From Bordetella parapertussis (lineage in GTDB: Bacteria > Pseudomonadota > Gammaproteobacteria > Burkholderiales > Burkholderiaceae_B): DNA of 22,110 bases. Every line of letters begins with the position of its first letter. Position 1 is the first letter of the stretch. Shown here piece by piece: positions 1-9,397 of the stretch. The notes under the pieces are model-generated. The model ran no database searches and was not told the origin of the DNA. It saw only the letters and a program-made list of their open reading frames with translations. The DNA is taken from NCBI GenBank assembly GCA_945911685.1, contig CAMEAW010000041.1, positions 1 through 22,110 of the forward strand, written 5' to 3'. The position numbers and the translations under genes are program-made.

Positions 1-15
1 AAGTTGCCCATCTGT

Positions 16-35
16 TTGGCGTCGGATGACGCCAA
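16..35 (-). other. Hairpin just after ftsA, before the expected ftsZ
   Basis: A perfect 8-bp inverted repeat (TTGGCGTC and GACGCCAA) with a 4-base loop begins one base after the ftsA stop codon. No run of T follows it on the minus strand, so it does not look like an intrinsic terminator. In this gene order the next gene should be ftsZ, so the hairpin would sit in the ftsA-ftsZ intergenic mRNA. A role in mRNA processing, stability or pausing is inference. ftsZ itself is not in the window. Confidence 0.6.
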
Positions 36-36
36 T

Positions 37-1263
37 TCAATGCATAAACCACTCTTTCATTCGTATTAAAACCCCTTTAAAGCTGCCAGACTGCTGCGTG
101 ACTTTACGGCCCCGCAAGCGCTGCATACGCGCCTCGCTCAACAACCCCATTACCGTTGAAAAACGGGGGTTGCGCATGACATCCGCGAGGCTGCCCTGAT
201 ATTCGGGCACCGCGACGCGCACTGGCTTTAAGAAGATATCTTCGGCGAGTTCAACGATGCCGGGTAGTAAAGCCGTGCCGCCCGTCAACACCACGCCCGA
301 AGACAACAGGTCTTCGTAGCCTGATTCTCGAATCACCCCCTGCACTAGGTCGAACAACTCAGCGACTCTTGGCTCGATAATCGCGCCAAGAGTCTGGCGC
401 TTCACCAGACGTGGCGCACGATCGCCTAAGCCAGGTACCTCGACGGTGTCGTCCGGGTTTGCAAGCACCTCTTTGGCCACGCCGTAGCGCAGTTTGATCT
501 CTTCAGCATCTGGCGTAGGCGTGCGCAATCCCTGCGCAATATCATTGGTAATTTGATCGCCGGCGATCGGCAGCACTGCGGTGTGCCGGATCGCGCCCCC
601 GGTATAAATCGCCACATCAGTGGTGCCCCCACCGATGTCGATCAACACGACGCCCAGGTCTTTTTCGTCTCTCGTCAAGCAGGTTTGACTAGAAGCCAGT
701 GGCTGCAAAATCAGATCCTGCACCTCAAGCCCGCAGCGGCGCACACACTTCACAATATTTTGTGCCGCGCTGACTGATCCCGTCACAATATGTACCTTGA
801 CCTCAAGGCGCAAACCACTCATCCCAATCGGCTCACGAATATCCTCTTGCCCGTCCACAATAAATTCTTGCGTCAAAATATGCAGCACTTGCTGGTCGGT
901 TGGGATATTCACTGCTTTTGCAGTCTCAATCACGCGGGCAACATCGGTAGCCGTCACTTCTTTGTCTTTGACTGCAACCATCCCGCTTGAATTAAAGCTT
1001 CGGATGTGGCTGCCAGCAATCCCGGTATACACGTCGCGAATTTTGCAATCCGCCATGAGTTCAGCTTCTTCTAGGGCGCGCTGAATCGCTGTGACGGTCG
1101 CCTCGATGTTGACCACGACACCTTTGCGCATCCCACTTGATTCATGCTGGCCCAAGCCTAGCACTTCAAAACGGCCCTCTGGCAATATCTCAGCCACCAC
1201 AGCGACGACTTTGCTGGTGCCGATATCGAGAGCGACGATCAGATCCTTGATGTCACGGGTCAT
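37..1263 (-). CDS. ftsA: Cell division protein FtsA
   Basis: FtsA is an actin-like ATPase that tethers FtsZ filaments to the inner membrane and recruits later divisome proteins. The product is 408 aa, close to the usual ~410-420. Actin-fold nucleotide motifs are visible: ALDIGTSK at 11-18, LIDIGGGTTD at 207-216 and VVLTGGTALLPG at 324-335. The C-terminal stretch from about 394 to 408 (FKGVLIRMKEWFMH) is amphipathic and fits the membrane-targeting helix of the family. The frame is open further upstream, to 1350, but that part lies inside ftsQ and has no FtsA character. I chose the ATG at 1263 because the protein there matches the family start and lies 4 bases after the ftsQ stop. No strong ribosome binding site is visible, so translation may be coupled to ftsQ. 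Confidence 0.97.
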   Translation of the reverse strand: MTRDIKDLIVALDIGTSKVVAVVAEILPEGRFEVLGLGQHESSGMRKGVVVNIEATVTAIQRALEEAELMADCKIRDVYTGIAGSHIRSFNSSGMVAVKDKEVTATDVARVIETAKAVNIPTDQQVLHILTQEFIVDGQEDIREPIGMSGLRLEVKVHIVTGSVSAAQNIVKCVRRCGLEVQDLILQPLASSQTCLTRDEKDLGVVLIDIGGGTTDVAIYTGGAIRHTAVLPIAGDQITNDIAQGLRTPTPDAEEIKLRYGVAKEVLANPDDTVEVPGLGDRAPRLVKRQTLGAIIEPRVAELFDLVQGVIRESGYEDLLSSGVVLTGGTALLPGIVELAEDIFLKPVRVAVPEYQGSLADVMRNPRFSTVMGLLSEARMQRLRGRKVTQQSGSFKGVLIRMKEWFMH

Positions 1264-1267
1264 AGCG

Positions 1268-2074
1268 TTATCGTTTCTTTTTTGGTTGAGTAGGTTCGGG
1301 AAGGGCGGCAAGCGTAATCGCAAAGCCGTTGGGATAACGTAGATCGGCATGCGTCAAAGCGCGCCCACCTGTTCTTTGATTGATCTGCGGCATCGCCTGC
1401 ACAAACCGCTCGATGCCTTCTGAAAAGGGCAAGGCGCCTGGAATCCCACCTTGCGAGTCGGCCGCCTCGGCGCCCGGATCGCGCGCCAGCGCTAAGGTCA
1501 TGCCACTCGAGAGTGTGACCTGCCAGGCAAGGCGATTGTTCAACGACAACTCTTTGATGGTGAGCCCGAGCGGCGCAAACCAACGTTCGAGCTCTGCGTA
1601 GCGAGACACCACCAAACCTTCTTTGCCATCGGGGCCTTCGAACTGCGGCAAGCTCACATCGTCGTCGAGCTCGCCCTGGTTGGCCGTAAAAACTTGCGCC
1701 CAGGTGTTGATCATCTGGTTTTGGTTCCAGAGCGCAAGCGGTTGGTGCTCTTCGACCGTCACGCGCAAGGTGTTGGGCCAAATGCGACGCACCGAGGCGG
1801 ATCTGACCCAAGGAACGGCCTCGAAAACTGACTGTGCGTCTGTTAGACGAATCGTAAAAAAATTGCCGGTTAATTTGCTGGCGATCGACGCCTGCACATT
1901 TTCGGGCGTGACATAACGCAAACTGCTGTTGCGCGTCGGCTCGAGTTCGATGGCCTGCAAGCTAAACATCGGGCGCTGCATCACCCAGTACACGCATCCG
2001 GCGAGCAGAGCCAACACCGCCATCACGGCTAAGGTGTTGGCAAGTCTGTTGATCGTACGCGCCTCGTTCCACAC
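1268..2074 (-). CDS. ftsQ: Cell division protein FtsQ
   Basis: FtsQ is a bitopic inner-membrane divisome protein that works with FtsL and FtsB and links early to late division proteins. The 268-aa product has a short cytoplasmic N-terminus, one membrane helix at about 12-33, then a POTRA-like region at about 37-115 starting with the FSLQAIELEP strand and including the VPWVRSASVRRIWPNTL block typical of the family. The rest is the periplasmic FtsQ domain, ending in a basic PKKKR tail. The start is a GTG at 2074, preceded by a GAGG motif and 11 bases after the ddl stop. The stop lies 4 bases before ftsA. Another frame through this gene is open for 183 codons but has no family character. Confidence 0.95.
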   Translation of the reverse strand: MWNEARTINRLANTLAVMAVLALLAGCVYWVMQRPMFSLQAIELEPTRNSSLRYVTPENVQASIASKLTGNFFTIRLTDAQSVFEAVPWVRSASVRRIWPNTLRVTVEEHQPLALWNQNQMINTWAQVFTANQGELDDDVSLPQFEGPDGKEGLVVSRYAELERWFAPLGLTIKELSLNNRLAWQVTLSSGMTLALARDPGAEAADSQGGIPGALPFSEGIERFVQAMPQINQRTGGRALTHADLRYPNGFAITLAALPEPTQPKKKR

Positions 2075-2085
2075 AATCGGCCTCG

Positions 2086-3039
2086 CTAGTTTTTGTTGTC
2101 AGACAGATGCCCAATCTTGCAGCGGGCATCCTTCAAAATTTGCATGCATAACTCGGGGTAACTCATGCCGAGGGCTTTCGCCGCCATGGGCACCAAAGAG
2201 TGCCCCGTCATGCCCGGCGACGTATTCATCTCAAGCAGCCAAGGCCGACTATTCTGATCCAGCATCAAGTCAGCCCGTCCCCAGCCTTCGCAACCCAGCG
2301 CCCGATAGGCCTTTACGCTTATTTCAGCAATTTCGGTTGCCAAGGTTGGCTCAAGTGGCGCGGGGCACAAGTACTGCGTATCGTCTGAAAAATATTTGTG
2401 CTGATAATCGTAGTTGCCCTCGGGAGCAACGATTTCGATGACAGGCAAGGCCCGCGCGTCTTGACCTCGACCCAAAATCGCAACCGTCAGTTCTCGTCCC
2501 GCGACAAACTGCTCGGCCAAGACCACGTCGTCATATTGCGCAGCCGCTTGGTAGGCTTGCGCCAACTCAGAGACTACGCTCGCTTTCACAATGCCCAGCG
2601 TCGATCCTTCGTGAGGAGCTTTCATCATCAAAGGCAAGCCCAATGCCTCGGCGGCCGCAGCCACCTCGCTCGCCTCTGTCAGTGCACGGTAGCCCGGGGT
2701 CGGCAGACCCGCTTCTAACCATACCCGCTTTGTCATCACCTTATCCATGGCCAGACACGACGCCATCGGGCCGCTGCCGGTGTACGGGATCCCAAGCATT
2801 TCAAGGGCACCTTGCAGCGTGCCGTCTTCGCCATAGCGCCCGTGCAATGCGATAAACACACGATCGAACTGTTGGGCAGCAAGCGCAGCCAAACTGCTTT
2901 GGCCCGTGTCAAACAGGTGCGCATTCACCCCAAGGCTGCACAAGGCAGCGTGCACGCCCGCTCCGGACATCAGCGACACTTCACGCTCTGCCGAACGACC
3001 ACCGTACAAGACACCGACCTTACCGAATGCTTGTGTCAT
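2086..3039 (-). CDS. ddl: D-alanine--D-alanine ligase
   Basis: This cytoplasmic ATP-grasp enzyme joins two D-alanines using ATP; MurF then adds the dipeptide to the UDP-MurNAc tripeptide. The product is 317 aa, near the usual ~306-320. Visible motifs are the N-terminal [17 protein letters not shown] block (10-26), a central ATP-grasp region, and the C-terminal metal and substrate loop [13 protein letters not shown] at 270-282. The ATG at 3039 overlaps the murC stop as ATGA and is preceded by AGGAGTG, a good ribosome binding site. It is a DdlB-type gene by position, inside the division cluster between murC and ftsQ. The last ~15 residues ([15 protein letters not shown]) extend slightly past the usual end of the fold. 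Confidence 0.96.
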   Translation of the reverse strand: MTQAFGKVGVLYGGRSAEREVSLMSGAGVHAALCSLGVNAHLFDTGQSSLAALAAQQFDRVFIALHGRYGEDGTLQGALEMLGIPYTGSGPMASCLAMDKVMTKRVWLEAGLPTPGYRALTEASEVAAAAEALGLPLMMKAPHEGSTLGIVKASVVSELAQAYQAAAQYDDVVLAEQFVAGRELTVAILGRGQDARALPVIEIVAPEGNYDYQHKYFSDDTQYLCPAPLEPTLATEIAEISVKAYRALGCEGWGRADLMLDQNSRPWLLEMNTSPGMTGHSLVPMAAKALGMSYPELCMQILKDARCKIGHLSDNKN

Positions 3040-4433
3040 GTGGGCACTCCTAGTTGATGAGGCACTTTACTGATCGACCCTGCTCCCATCACGATCACAA
3101 TATCGCCGTCTTGCGCAAAATTTAAAATGGCCTCGGGCATCGCGTTGACATCTTCAACAAACACGGGCTCGACCTTACCTGCTACACGCACACCACGCGC
3201 CAAAGCGCGTCCATCGGCAGCCACCAGCGGCGGTTCGCCAGCGGCATAAACCTCGGTTAAGAGCACAGCATCAGCCGAGCTCAACACACTGACAAAGTCT
3301 TCAAAGCAGTCGCGCGTGCGGGTAAACCGATGCGGCTGAAACGCCAACACGACGCGGCGATTTGGCCACGCGCCGCGCGCAGCGGCGAGCGTGGCGGCCA
3401 TCTCGACCGGGTGATGCCCATAATCATCTACCACTCTAAACGTGCCGCCCTTGGTAGCCGTGAAATCGCCAATTTGAGTAAAGCGACGTCCAACACCCTT
3501 AAACTCTGAAAGCCCTTGAGCAATTGCCGCATCACTCACACCAAGCTCGGTGGCCACAGCAATCGCCGCCAAGGCATTCAAAACGTTGTGCACACCCGGA
3601 AGATTCAAGCTAATCGCGAGGGGCGCCAGTTCACCCTCCCGCGTCTGACGCCGCACCTCAAACTGCATGCGTGTGCCAAGTGCTTTGACGTTTGTCGCAA
3701 CGACTTGAGCATCGGACGATAAGCCATAAGTTGTGACGGGGCGCGAGATGAACGGGATGATTTCACGCACGTTGGCGTCGTCGACGCAAACGATCGCGCT
3801 GCCATAAAACGGTAAGCGATGGGTAAACTCAACGAAGGCACCTTTGAGTTTCGCAAGATCATGCCCATAGGTGTCCATGTGATCAGCATCGATATTTGTG
3901 ATGATCGCCATGACTGGCAGCAAATTTAAAAATGATGCGTCGGATTCGTCTGCTTCGACAACGATGAAGTCGCCTTGACCCAATCCAGCATTTGCTCCGG
4001 CGGCGGTCAGTCGCCCACCAATCACAAAGGTCGGATCGAGCCCGCCCGCTGCCAACACGCTGGCAACCAGACTCGTGGTGGTGGTTTTGCCGTGCGTTCC
4101 TGCTACAGCAATCCCTCTTTTTAAGCGCATCAGTTCAGCCAACATCACCGCGCGCGGAACGACTGGGATACGCGCTTGGCGTGCGGCGATCACCTCAGGA
4201 TTATTGTTGGCGACGGCCGTCGAAGTCACGAGCGCGTCGGCGTCTGCGATATTCTCGGCCCGATGACCTAACGCAATGCGTGCACCCAAACTTGTGAGGC
4301 GTTGTGTCGCAGCAGAATCAGCAAGGTCGGATCCTGAAATGCGATACCCTAAGTTGAGCAAGACCTCAGCAATGCCGCTCATCCCAGAGCCGCCAATACC
4401 TACAAAATGAATATGTTCAATGCGGTGCTTCAT
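3036..4433 (-). CDS. murC: UDP-N-acetylmuramate--L-alanine ligase MurC
   Basis: MurC adds L-alanine to UDP-MurNAc with ATP, the first step of stem-peptide assembly in the cytoplasm. The product is 465 aa, as expected for the family. The N-terminal Rossmann-like glycine motif is at 11-20 ([10 protein letters not shown]), the P-loop [10 protein letters not shown] at 111-120, and central-domain motifs [10 protein letters not shown] (160-169) and [11 protein letters not shown] (180-190) follow; DDYGHHP is in the later part. The frame is open to 4460, but family alignment begins at [12 protein letters not shown], giving an ATG at 4433. That ATG overlaps the murG stop as ATGA and has a GGGGGTG motif 6 bases upstream. 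The 3' end overlaps ddl in the same way. Confidence 0.97.
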   Translation of the reverse strand: MKHRIEHIHFVGIGGSGMSGIAEVLLNLGYRISGSDLADSAATQRLTSLGARIALGHRAENIADADALVTSTAVANNNPEVIAARQARIPVVPRAVMLAELMRLKRGIAVAGTHGKTTTTSLVASVLAAGGLDPTFVIGGRLTAAGANAGLGQGDFIVVEADESDASFLNLLPVMAIITNIDADHMDTYGHDLAKLKGAFVEFTHRLPFYGSAIVCVDDANVREIIPFISRPVTTYGLSSDAQVVATNVKALGTRMQFEVRRQTREGELAPLAISLNLPGVHNVLNALAAIAVATELGVSDAAIAQGLSEFKGVGRRFTQIGDFTATKGGTFRVVDDYGHHPVEMAATLAAARGAWPNRRVVLAFQPHRFTRTRDCFEDFVSVLSSADAVLLTEVYAAGEPPLVAADGRALARGVRVAGKVEPVFVEDVNAMPEAILNFAQDGDIVIVMGAGSISKVPHQLGVPT

Positions 4434-5509
4434 GCCGACACCCCCGCAAGTTCTTCGCAAACGTCCGCAATGCGCTGCGCGGCCTGAGGGCGCGCATGGG
4501 TTGTTGCACGCTGCGCCACCTCACTGAGTTCTGAGCGGCTGCGTGCAAGCAGCCACTGGCTAAGTGTATCGGGCGTTAACTCTTTTTGTTGGATGAGCCA
4601 GGCGGCCATATCATGACTTAAAAAACGCGCGTTGGCCGACTGATGATCGTCTACGGCATAGGGGTAAGGGACGAAGAGCGCGGCGACACCAGCTACTGCA
4701 ACTTCAGCAACTGTCATCGCACCCGCTCGGCAAATTAATAAGTCAGTCTCAGAGAGCGCCTCTGCGATATTTTCAATAAACGGCACGCAGCGTGCACTGA
4801 CGCCAGACTGTGCGTACGCCTCTAACAAAGTGTCTAAGTGCTGCGTACCGGCTTGGTGAACTACGTCGGGACGCTGCTCGGGTGCAATCTTGGCGAGTGC
4901 CTGTGGAAGGAGTGCGTTCAGAGCCGTCGCGCCTAGACTGCCGCCAAGTACCAGCAAACGCAAGCTTCCAGAGCGCTGCGCATAGCGCTGCTCAGGCGGT
5001 GCCAGCGCAGCAACATCGTGCCGGACCGGATTGCCAACGACTTCAGCCTTTTCTAAGGCCCCAGGAAATCCAGTCAACACGCGTTGCGCAATACGCGCCA
5101 GCCACCGATTGGCCATCCCTGCAATCGCATTTTGTTCATGCAACACCAGAGGCGTCGCGCGCAAGGCACTGATCACGCCGCCAGGAAACGCCACATACCC
5201 GCCCATTCCTAGAACAACATTTGGACGAATGATTGAAAATTGTTGCCACGCTTGCAATAGCGCGCTTAACAATAAGAAAGGCGCTTTGAGCTTTGCCAAC
5301 ATACCTTTGCCGCGAAAGCCAGTAAACCGTAGCGCTGTCAGCGTGTAGCCCGCGGCAGGCACCAGCTTGCCTTCCATTTTGTCGGGGTTGCCCAACCAAC
5401 AAATCGTCCAGCCACGCGCACGCAAAACTTCAGCAACGGCCAGGCCGGGCATGATGTGTCCGCCAGTACCACCCGCCATGATCAACACCACTGGAGCGCG
5501 CGCGGTCAT
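4430..5509 (-). CDS. murG: Lipid II synthase MurG (GlcNAc transferase)
   Basis: MurG transfers GlcNAc from UDP-GlcNAc to lipid I on the inner face of the cytoplasmic membrane, making lipid II. The 359-aa product has the two-domain GT-B layout of family GT28. The N-terminal glycine loop [11 protein letters not shown] is at 12-22, [11 protein letters not shown] at 101-111 and HEQNAIAG at 124-131. The C-terminal donor site shows [18 protein letters not shown] and [12 protein letters not shown]. The ATG at 5509 overlaps the ftsW stop as ATGA and has an AGGAGT ribosome binding site. In Bordetella, MurG has been described as a scaffold for the fused Mur ligases; that this applies here is inference. 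Confidence 0.97.
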   Translation of the reverse strand: MTARAPVVLIMAGGTGGHIMPGLAVAEVLRARGWTICWLGNPDKMEGKLVPAAGYTLTALRFTGFRGKGMLAKLKAPFLLLSALLQAWQQFSIIRPNVVLGMGGYVAFPGGVISALRATPLVLHEQNAIAGMANRWLARIAQRVLTGFPGALEKAEVVGNPVRHDVAALAPPEQRYAQRSGSLRLLVLGGSLGATALNALLPQALAKIAPEQRPDVVHQAGTQHLDTLLEAYAQSGVSARCVPFIENIAEALSETDLLICRAGAMTVAEVAVAGVAALFVPYPYAVDDHQSANARFLSHDMAAWLIQQKELTPDTLSQWLLARSRSELSEVAQRATTHARPQAAQRIADVCEELAGVSA

Positions 5510-6699
5510 GTGCGGACTCCTCGCATCATGTTGCGATTTTCAAAGTCCACTCTGAGCACAATCGCGATCGCGCATAGATTCATCACGATGCCGGTGCCAC
5601 CATAACTGACCAGTGGCAAGGTCAGGCCCTTGGTGGGGAGCAATCCCAAGCAAACGCCAATATTGATAAAGGACTGAACACCGAACCAGATGCCGACCCC
5701 TTGTGCTACTAGCCCCCCAAAGGGGCGCTCCATGGCAATCGCCTGACGTCCAATTTCAACACAACGATGGACTAAGACACCAAACAAAGTAATCATCAAC
5801 AAAATGCCGACAAACCCAAGCTCTTCGCCGATCACTGCCATGATGAAATCGGTGTGCGCTTCAGGCAAATAGTGCAGCTTTTCGACGCTCCCACCAAGAC
5901 CAACACCGGTCCATTGGCCTCGGCCAATCGCCACCAACGAATGCGAAAGCTGATAAGAGTCTTTCACTAGATTCTCGGGCGCCCAGGGATCTAAGTAGGC
6001 GAAGATTCGCCGTGTTCTGAAGGGTGACAGATAGATTGCGAGTGCAAAGCCAGCAGTCAAGACCAGAGCAATACCTGAAAATATATGCGCGTTGATTCCA
6101 CCTAAAAACAAGATTCCCATTGAAATCGCGATGATGACAATCACCGCACCCAGATCAGGCTCTTTAAGCAAGAGCCCTGCCACCACGGCTAACGCTACCG
6201 CGATCGGTAAAAAGCCGCGCAAGGTACTGTGCATTTGACCTTGCTTACGTATCGTGTAGTCGGCCGTAAATAACAAAGCGGCAAGCTTCATCAACTCAGA
6301 AGGCTGAAACGTCACGGGGCCGACGGGCAGCCAACGCATGGCGCCATTTACCTTTCGGCCTATCCCTGGGATCAATACCGCGATCAGCAATATCGTCGTA
6401 AAAATGAACAACCACATCGTCACACGTTGCCAGGCCTGAATCGGCACCGTCAACACAAAGGCTGCGACAAACAGCCCCAAACCAACATAAAGCGTTTGGC
6501 GCAATACGAAAAAATAGCGCCCGTAATTGGCATACTTCGGACCATCTGCCAGCGCAATTGCCGCTGAATACACCATCAAAATACCGATTGCGACCAACAA
6601 GCTTGTGGCCACAACGAGCGGCAAATCATAGTTACGCATCGTGGTGCGAGTGGGTCGCACTGCGTTCACACTATTGGTTAAGTCAGCAAAGAGGCTCAT
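5506..6699 (-). CDS. ftsW: Septal peptidoglycan polymerase FtsW (SEDS family)
   Basis: FtsW is the SEDS-family glycosyltransferase that polymerises lipid II at the division site with its partner transpeptidase FtsI. The 397-aa product is strongly hydrophobic with about ten membrane segments. Family motifs include [11 protein letters not shown] (118-128), FQPSELMK (131-138), LKEPDLG (179-185), [17 protein letters not shown] (279-295), which contains the conserved acidic residue D284, and SYGGTG (365-370). The frame is open to 6795, but that extension lies inside murD and is not FtsW-like. The ATG at 6699 follows a GGGAGAGG ribosome binding site and overlaps the murD stop as ATGA. It lies between murD and murG, the usual dcw position. 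Confidence 0.97.
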   Translation of the reverse strand: MSLFADLTNSVNAVRPTRTTMRNYDLPLVVATSLLVAIGILMVYSAAIALADGPKYANYGRYFFVLRQTLYVGLGLFVAAFVLTVPIQAWQRVTMWLFIFTTILLIAVLIPGIGRKVNGAMRWLPVGPVTFQPSELMKLAALLFTADYTIRKQGQMHSTLRGFLPIAVALAVVAGLLLKEPDLGAVIVIIAISMGILFLGGINAHIFSGIALVLTAGFALAIYLSPFRTRRIFAYLDPWAPENLVKDSYQLSHSLVAIGRGQWTGVGLGGSVEKLHYLPEAHTDFIMAVIGEELGFVGILLMITLFGVLVHRCVEIGRQAIAMERPFGGLVAQGVGIWFGVQSFINIGVCLGLLPTKGLTLPLVSYGGTGIVMNLCAIAIVLRVDFENRNMMRGVRT

Positions 6700-8228
6700 G
6701 CCACCTCTCCCTGATCGAGCGCAAGCGCATGCGCAGCGTCTACAAAGACCTGGCCACGATGTCCGTAGTTGCGAAACATATCCAAGCTGGCACAAGCTGG
6801 CGAGAGCACAACAGCGTCGCCCTCGTGGGCTTGCGCAAAAGCCAACTCAACGGCCTGCGGTAACGTATCAGCTAGCAGGCACGGCACCCCGGTTGCGGCA
6901 AGCGTATCTGACAGCAGGCGCGCGTCTTGCCCGATCAGCACGACCGCACGCACATTGCGCGCTACCACGGACACCAATGGCGAAAAATCCTGACCCTTGC
7001 CCGCGCCGCCAGCAATCAACACTGAGCGTCGCCCTAACCCCTCTAAGCCAGCCACCGTCGCTCCGACGTTGGTCCCTTTGCTATCGTTAAAAAAATCAAT
7101 GCCGCGCACACTGCGGACAAACTCCATGCGATGCGGTTCGCCGATGTAATCGCCCGCTGCACGCAGTGTGGCACCGAGGCCAGCGCCAGCCGCGCGGGCT
7201 AGCAATAACGCCGCTTGCGTGTTAAGTGCATTATGCAGGCCACGCAACCCCAAAGCATCCATTGGCATCAGGCGTACGATGCGGCCCGGGGCGCGCTCAG
7301 GAGAGGGCGCATTCTTTTTACGCTTAAGGGGCGCTGGCAAGTCGTCGTCAAACTCGGTTACCTCGGCGGTAGTGAGCCAACAAACATCGTGGCTACTTTC
7401 AAGCCCAAAGTCGCCCGTTAACATGGGCGTATCGCGGCCAAAACTGCGAACATTTAGAGCGGGTAGTGACGGGCACATGGTCATCACCGTTGCGTCATCA
7501 CGATTGACGAGCGCCAAATCCGTCATGTCGTAAATACGGGCTTTTGCCTGCCCGTATGCCTGCATGTTGCCATGCCAATCTAGGTGATCTTGCGTGACGT
7601 TGAGCACAACGGCTGCGGTCAAGCGCAGGCTGTGTGTTGTTTCGAGTTGAAAGCTGGATAACTCAAGTACCCATACATCGGGCAGCGTGTTGGTATCTAG
7701 GGCATCCATCAAGGCGTCAAGCGCAGCGGGGCTGATGTTGCCGGCGGCACGTGTGCTGATGCCCGCGGCTGACAACATGTGACGAGTCAGCGCAGTGACG
7801 GTTGTCTTGCCGTTCGTGCCCGTCACACCCAAGACGCGCGGCGCGTATTGCTGTTCCTCCTGCAGTTGCTGCAAGGCACGTGCGAACAATTCAATTTCAC
7901 CGATGACTTCAATGCCGGCGACTGCAGCCTGCTCGAGCAACTCTTTGACAGGCGACAAGCCAGGCGCCAGACCAGGGCTTAATACCAGAGCGCCCACGCC
8001 CTCGAGTAGCGCAGCCTCAAACACATCGCAACCGAGATGCAAGTCAAGCGTGGCGACATCTACTGTCTGGGTCAACGCCTCAAGCCCGACTGGGGACAGC
8101 CGCGTATCAGCCACCCGCACAGCGGCACCGTTGCGCGCGCACCAGCGCGCTGCAGCGACACCCGTCTCGCCGAGCCCAACAATCAGGACCAGCGCAGGCA
8201 GTGCAGAGGGTGAAACTGTTTCGTTCAT
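6696..8228 (-). CDS. murD: UDP-N-acetylmuramoyl-L-alanine--D-glutamate ligase MurD
   Basis: MurD adds D-glutamate to UDP-MurNAc-L-Ala using ATP. The product is 510 aa, about 70 longer than the E. coli enzyme (438). The N-terminal UDP-binding glycine motif is [12 protein letters not shown] (17-28), the P-loop is [10 protein letters not shown] (134-143), and [10 protein letters not shown] (211-220) and [11 protein letters not shown] are also present. Part of the extra length is a charged, proline-rich insertion at about 290-317 ([20 protein letters not shown]) in the central domain. Comparable inserts occur in other Burkholderiales MurD proteins as far as I recall. The ATG at 8228 overlaps the mraY stop as ATGA. 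Its Shine-Dalgarno is weak, so coupling to mraY is likely. The 3' end overlaps ftsW. Confidence 0.96.
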   Translation of the reverse strand: MNETVSPSALPALVLIVGLGETGVAAARWCARNGAAVRVADTRLSPVGLEALTQTVDVATLDLHLGCDVFEAALLEGVGALVLSPGLAPGLSPVKELLEQAAVAGIEVIGEIELFARALQQLQEEQQYAPRVLGVTGTNGKTTVTALTRHMLSAAGISTRAAGNISPAALDALMDALDTNTLPDVWVLELSSFQLETTHSLRLTAAVVLNVTQDHLDWHGNMQAYGQAKARIYDMTDLALVNRDDATVMTMCPSLPALNVRSFGRDTPMLTGDFGLESSHDVCWLTTAEVTEFDDDLPAPLKRKKNAPSPERAPGRIVRLMPMDALGLRGLHNALNTQAALLLARAAGAGLGATLRAAGDYIGEPHRMEFVRSVRGIDFFNDSKGTNVGATVAGLEGLGRRSVLIAGGAGKGQDFSPLVSVVARNVRAVVLIGQDARLLSDTLAATGVPCLLADTLPQAVELAFAQAHEGDAVVLSPACASLDMFRNYGHRGQVFVDAAHALALDQGEVA

Positions 8229-9397
8229 CGAATCTTCAGTGAAGCTAAACCAATCAACACCAGCATCATGCTGATGATCCAAAACCGCACCACGACTTGT
8301 GTTTCTTTCCAGCCGCCGACTTCAAAGTGGTGGTGCAGCGGCGCCATTTTTAAAATACGTTGCCCCTGCCCATAGCGGTACCGCGTATATTTAAACCACG
8401 ACACCTGCAACATCACGGACAGCGTTTCAACCACAAACACGCCACCCATGATGAACAGTACGATTTCTTGGCGCACGATGATCGCAATGGTTCCTAGCAT
8501 GCCACCGAGCGCCAAAGCGCCGACGTCGCCCATAAATACCTGTGCGGGATACGCGTTAAACCATAAAAATGCTAAGCCGGCACCCGCAAGCGCTGCGCAG
8601 AGCACCATCAACTCGCCGGCACCCGGCACATATGGAAACAACAAATAGCGTGAGTAGTCGACACGTCCGACCACATAAGCAAACACGCCTAAGGCTGAAC
8701 CGACCATCACCGTGGGCATGATTGCCAAGCCATCGAGCCCATCGGTCAGATTGACCGCATTGCTGGTGCCCACAATCACGCACCAACTGACCGCCACAAA
8801 ACCTAGCGCGCCGAGGGGGTAACTAAAGGTTTTGAAGAAGGGCACAATCAGGTCGGCTCGGGCGGGGAGCGTGACAGAAAAGCCACTCGTCACCCAGTCT
8901 GTCGCCACCGTCCACAGATTCGCAGAACTAGGCGCCGAGATCGCCAACATCAGGTACAGCGAGGCTGCGGCACCGATCAAGGCCTGCCAAAAGAATTTCT
9001 GACGTGCCGGCATTCCCTCGGGATCGCGATAAACGACTTTGCGATAGTCATCCACCCAACCCACCAAGCCAAAGCCAAGCGTCACCAACAATACCACCCA
9101 CACATAGCGGTTACGCAAGTCAGCCCACAACAGAGTACTGACCGCAATCGAAATCAAAATTAGCGCGCCGCCCATGGTGGGCGTACCCGTTTTGACTAAA
9201 TGGGTTTCGGGCCCATAACTGCGCACAGTCTGGCCAATTTTGAGCGCCGTGAGTTTGCGAATCACACTCGGACCGGCGATCAACCCGATCAACAGCGACG
9301 TCGCGCACGCCAACACGGCGCGCAACGTGATGTATTCAAAGACCGCAAAACCGCGTGCGTAGTGCTCTGCCAACCAACCGAAGAGTTCAAACAGCAT
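8225..9397 (-). CDS. mraY: Phospho-MurNAc-pentapeptide translocase MraY
   Basis: MraY is the integral membrane enzyme that moves phospho-MurNAc-pentapeptide from UDP to undecaprenyl phosphate, forming lipid I. The 390-aa product is hydrophobic with roughly ten membrane helices. Family motifs are KTGTPTMGG (69-77), the acidic pair in VDDYRKVV (115-122), [13 protein letters not shown] (213-225), [12 protein letters not shown] (288-299) and PLHHHFE (353-359). The length is the usual one for beta-proteobacteria. The ATG at 9397 lies 11 bases inside the end of murE-murF, the deepest overlap in this cluster. The stop overlaps murD. Confidence 0.97.
   Translation of the reverse strand: MLFELFGWLAEHYARGFAVFEYITLRAVLACATSLLIGLIAGPSVIRKLTALKIGQTVRSYGPETHLVKTGTPTMGGALILISIAVSTLLWADLRNRYVWVVLLVTLGFGLVGWVDDYRKVVYRDPEGMPARQKFFWQALIGAAASLYLMLAISAPSSANLWTVATDWVTSGFSVTLPARADLIVPFFKTFSYPLGALGFVAVSWCVIVGTSNAVNLTDGLDGLAIMPTVMVGSALGVFAYVVGRVDYSRYLLFPYVPGAGELMVLCAALAGAGLAFLWFNAYPAQVFMGDVGALALGGMLGTIAIIVRQEIVLFIMGGVFVVETLSVMLQVSWFKYTRYRYGQGQRILKMAPLHHHFEVGGWKETQVVVRFWIISMMLVLIGLASLKIR

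Noticed and set aside
1264..1350. Upstream extension of ftsA to 1350.
   Set aside because: The added residues lie inside ftsQ and do not resemble FtsA, which begins at MTRDIKDLIVALDIGTSK.
1260..1811. A 183-aa minus-strand frame inside ftsQ.
   Set aside because: It overlaps ftsQ in another frame and its composition (Arg/Ala-rich) is that of shifted coding DNA. FtsQ explains the region fully.
7795..8274. A 159-aa plus-strand frame opposite murD.
   Set aside because: Ser/Thr/Ala-rich shadow of murD on the other strand, with no start signal.
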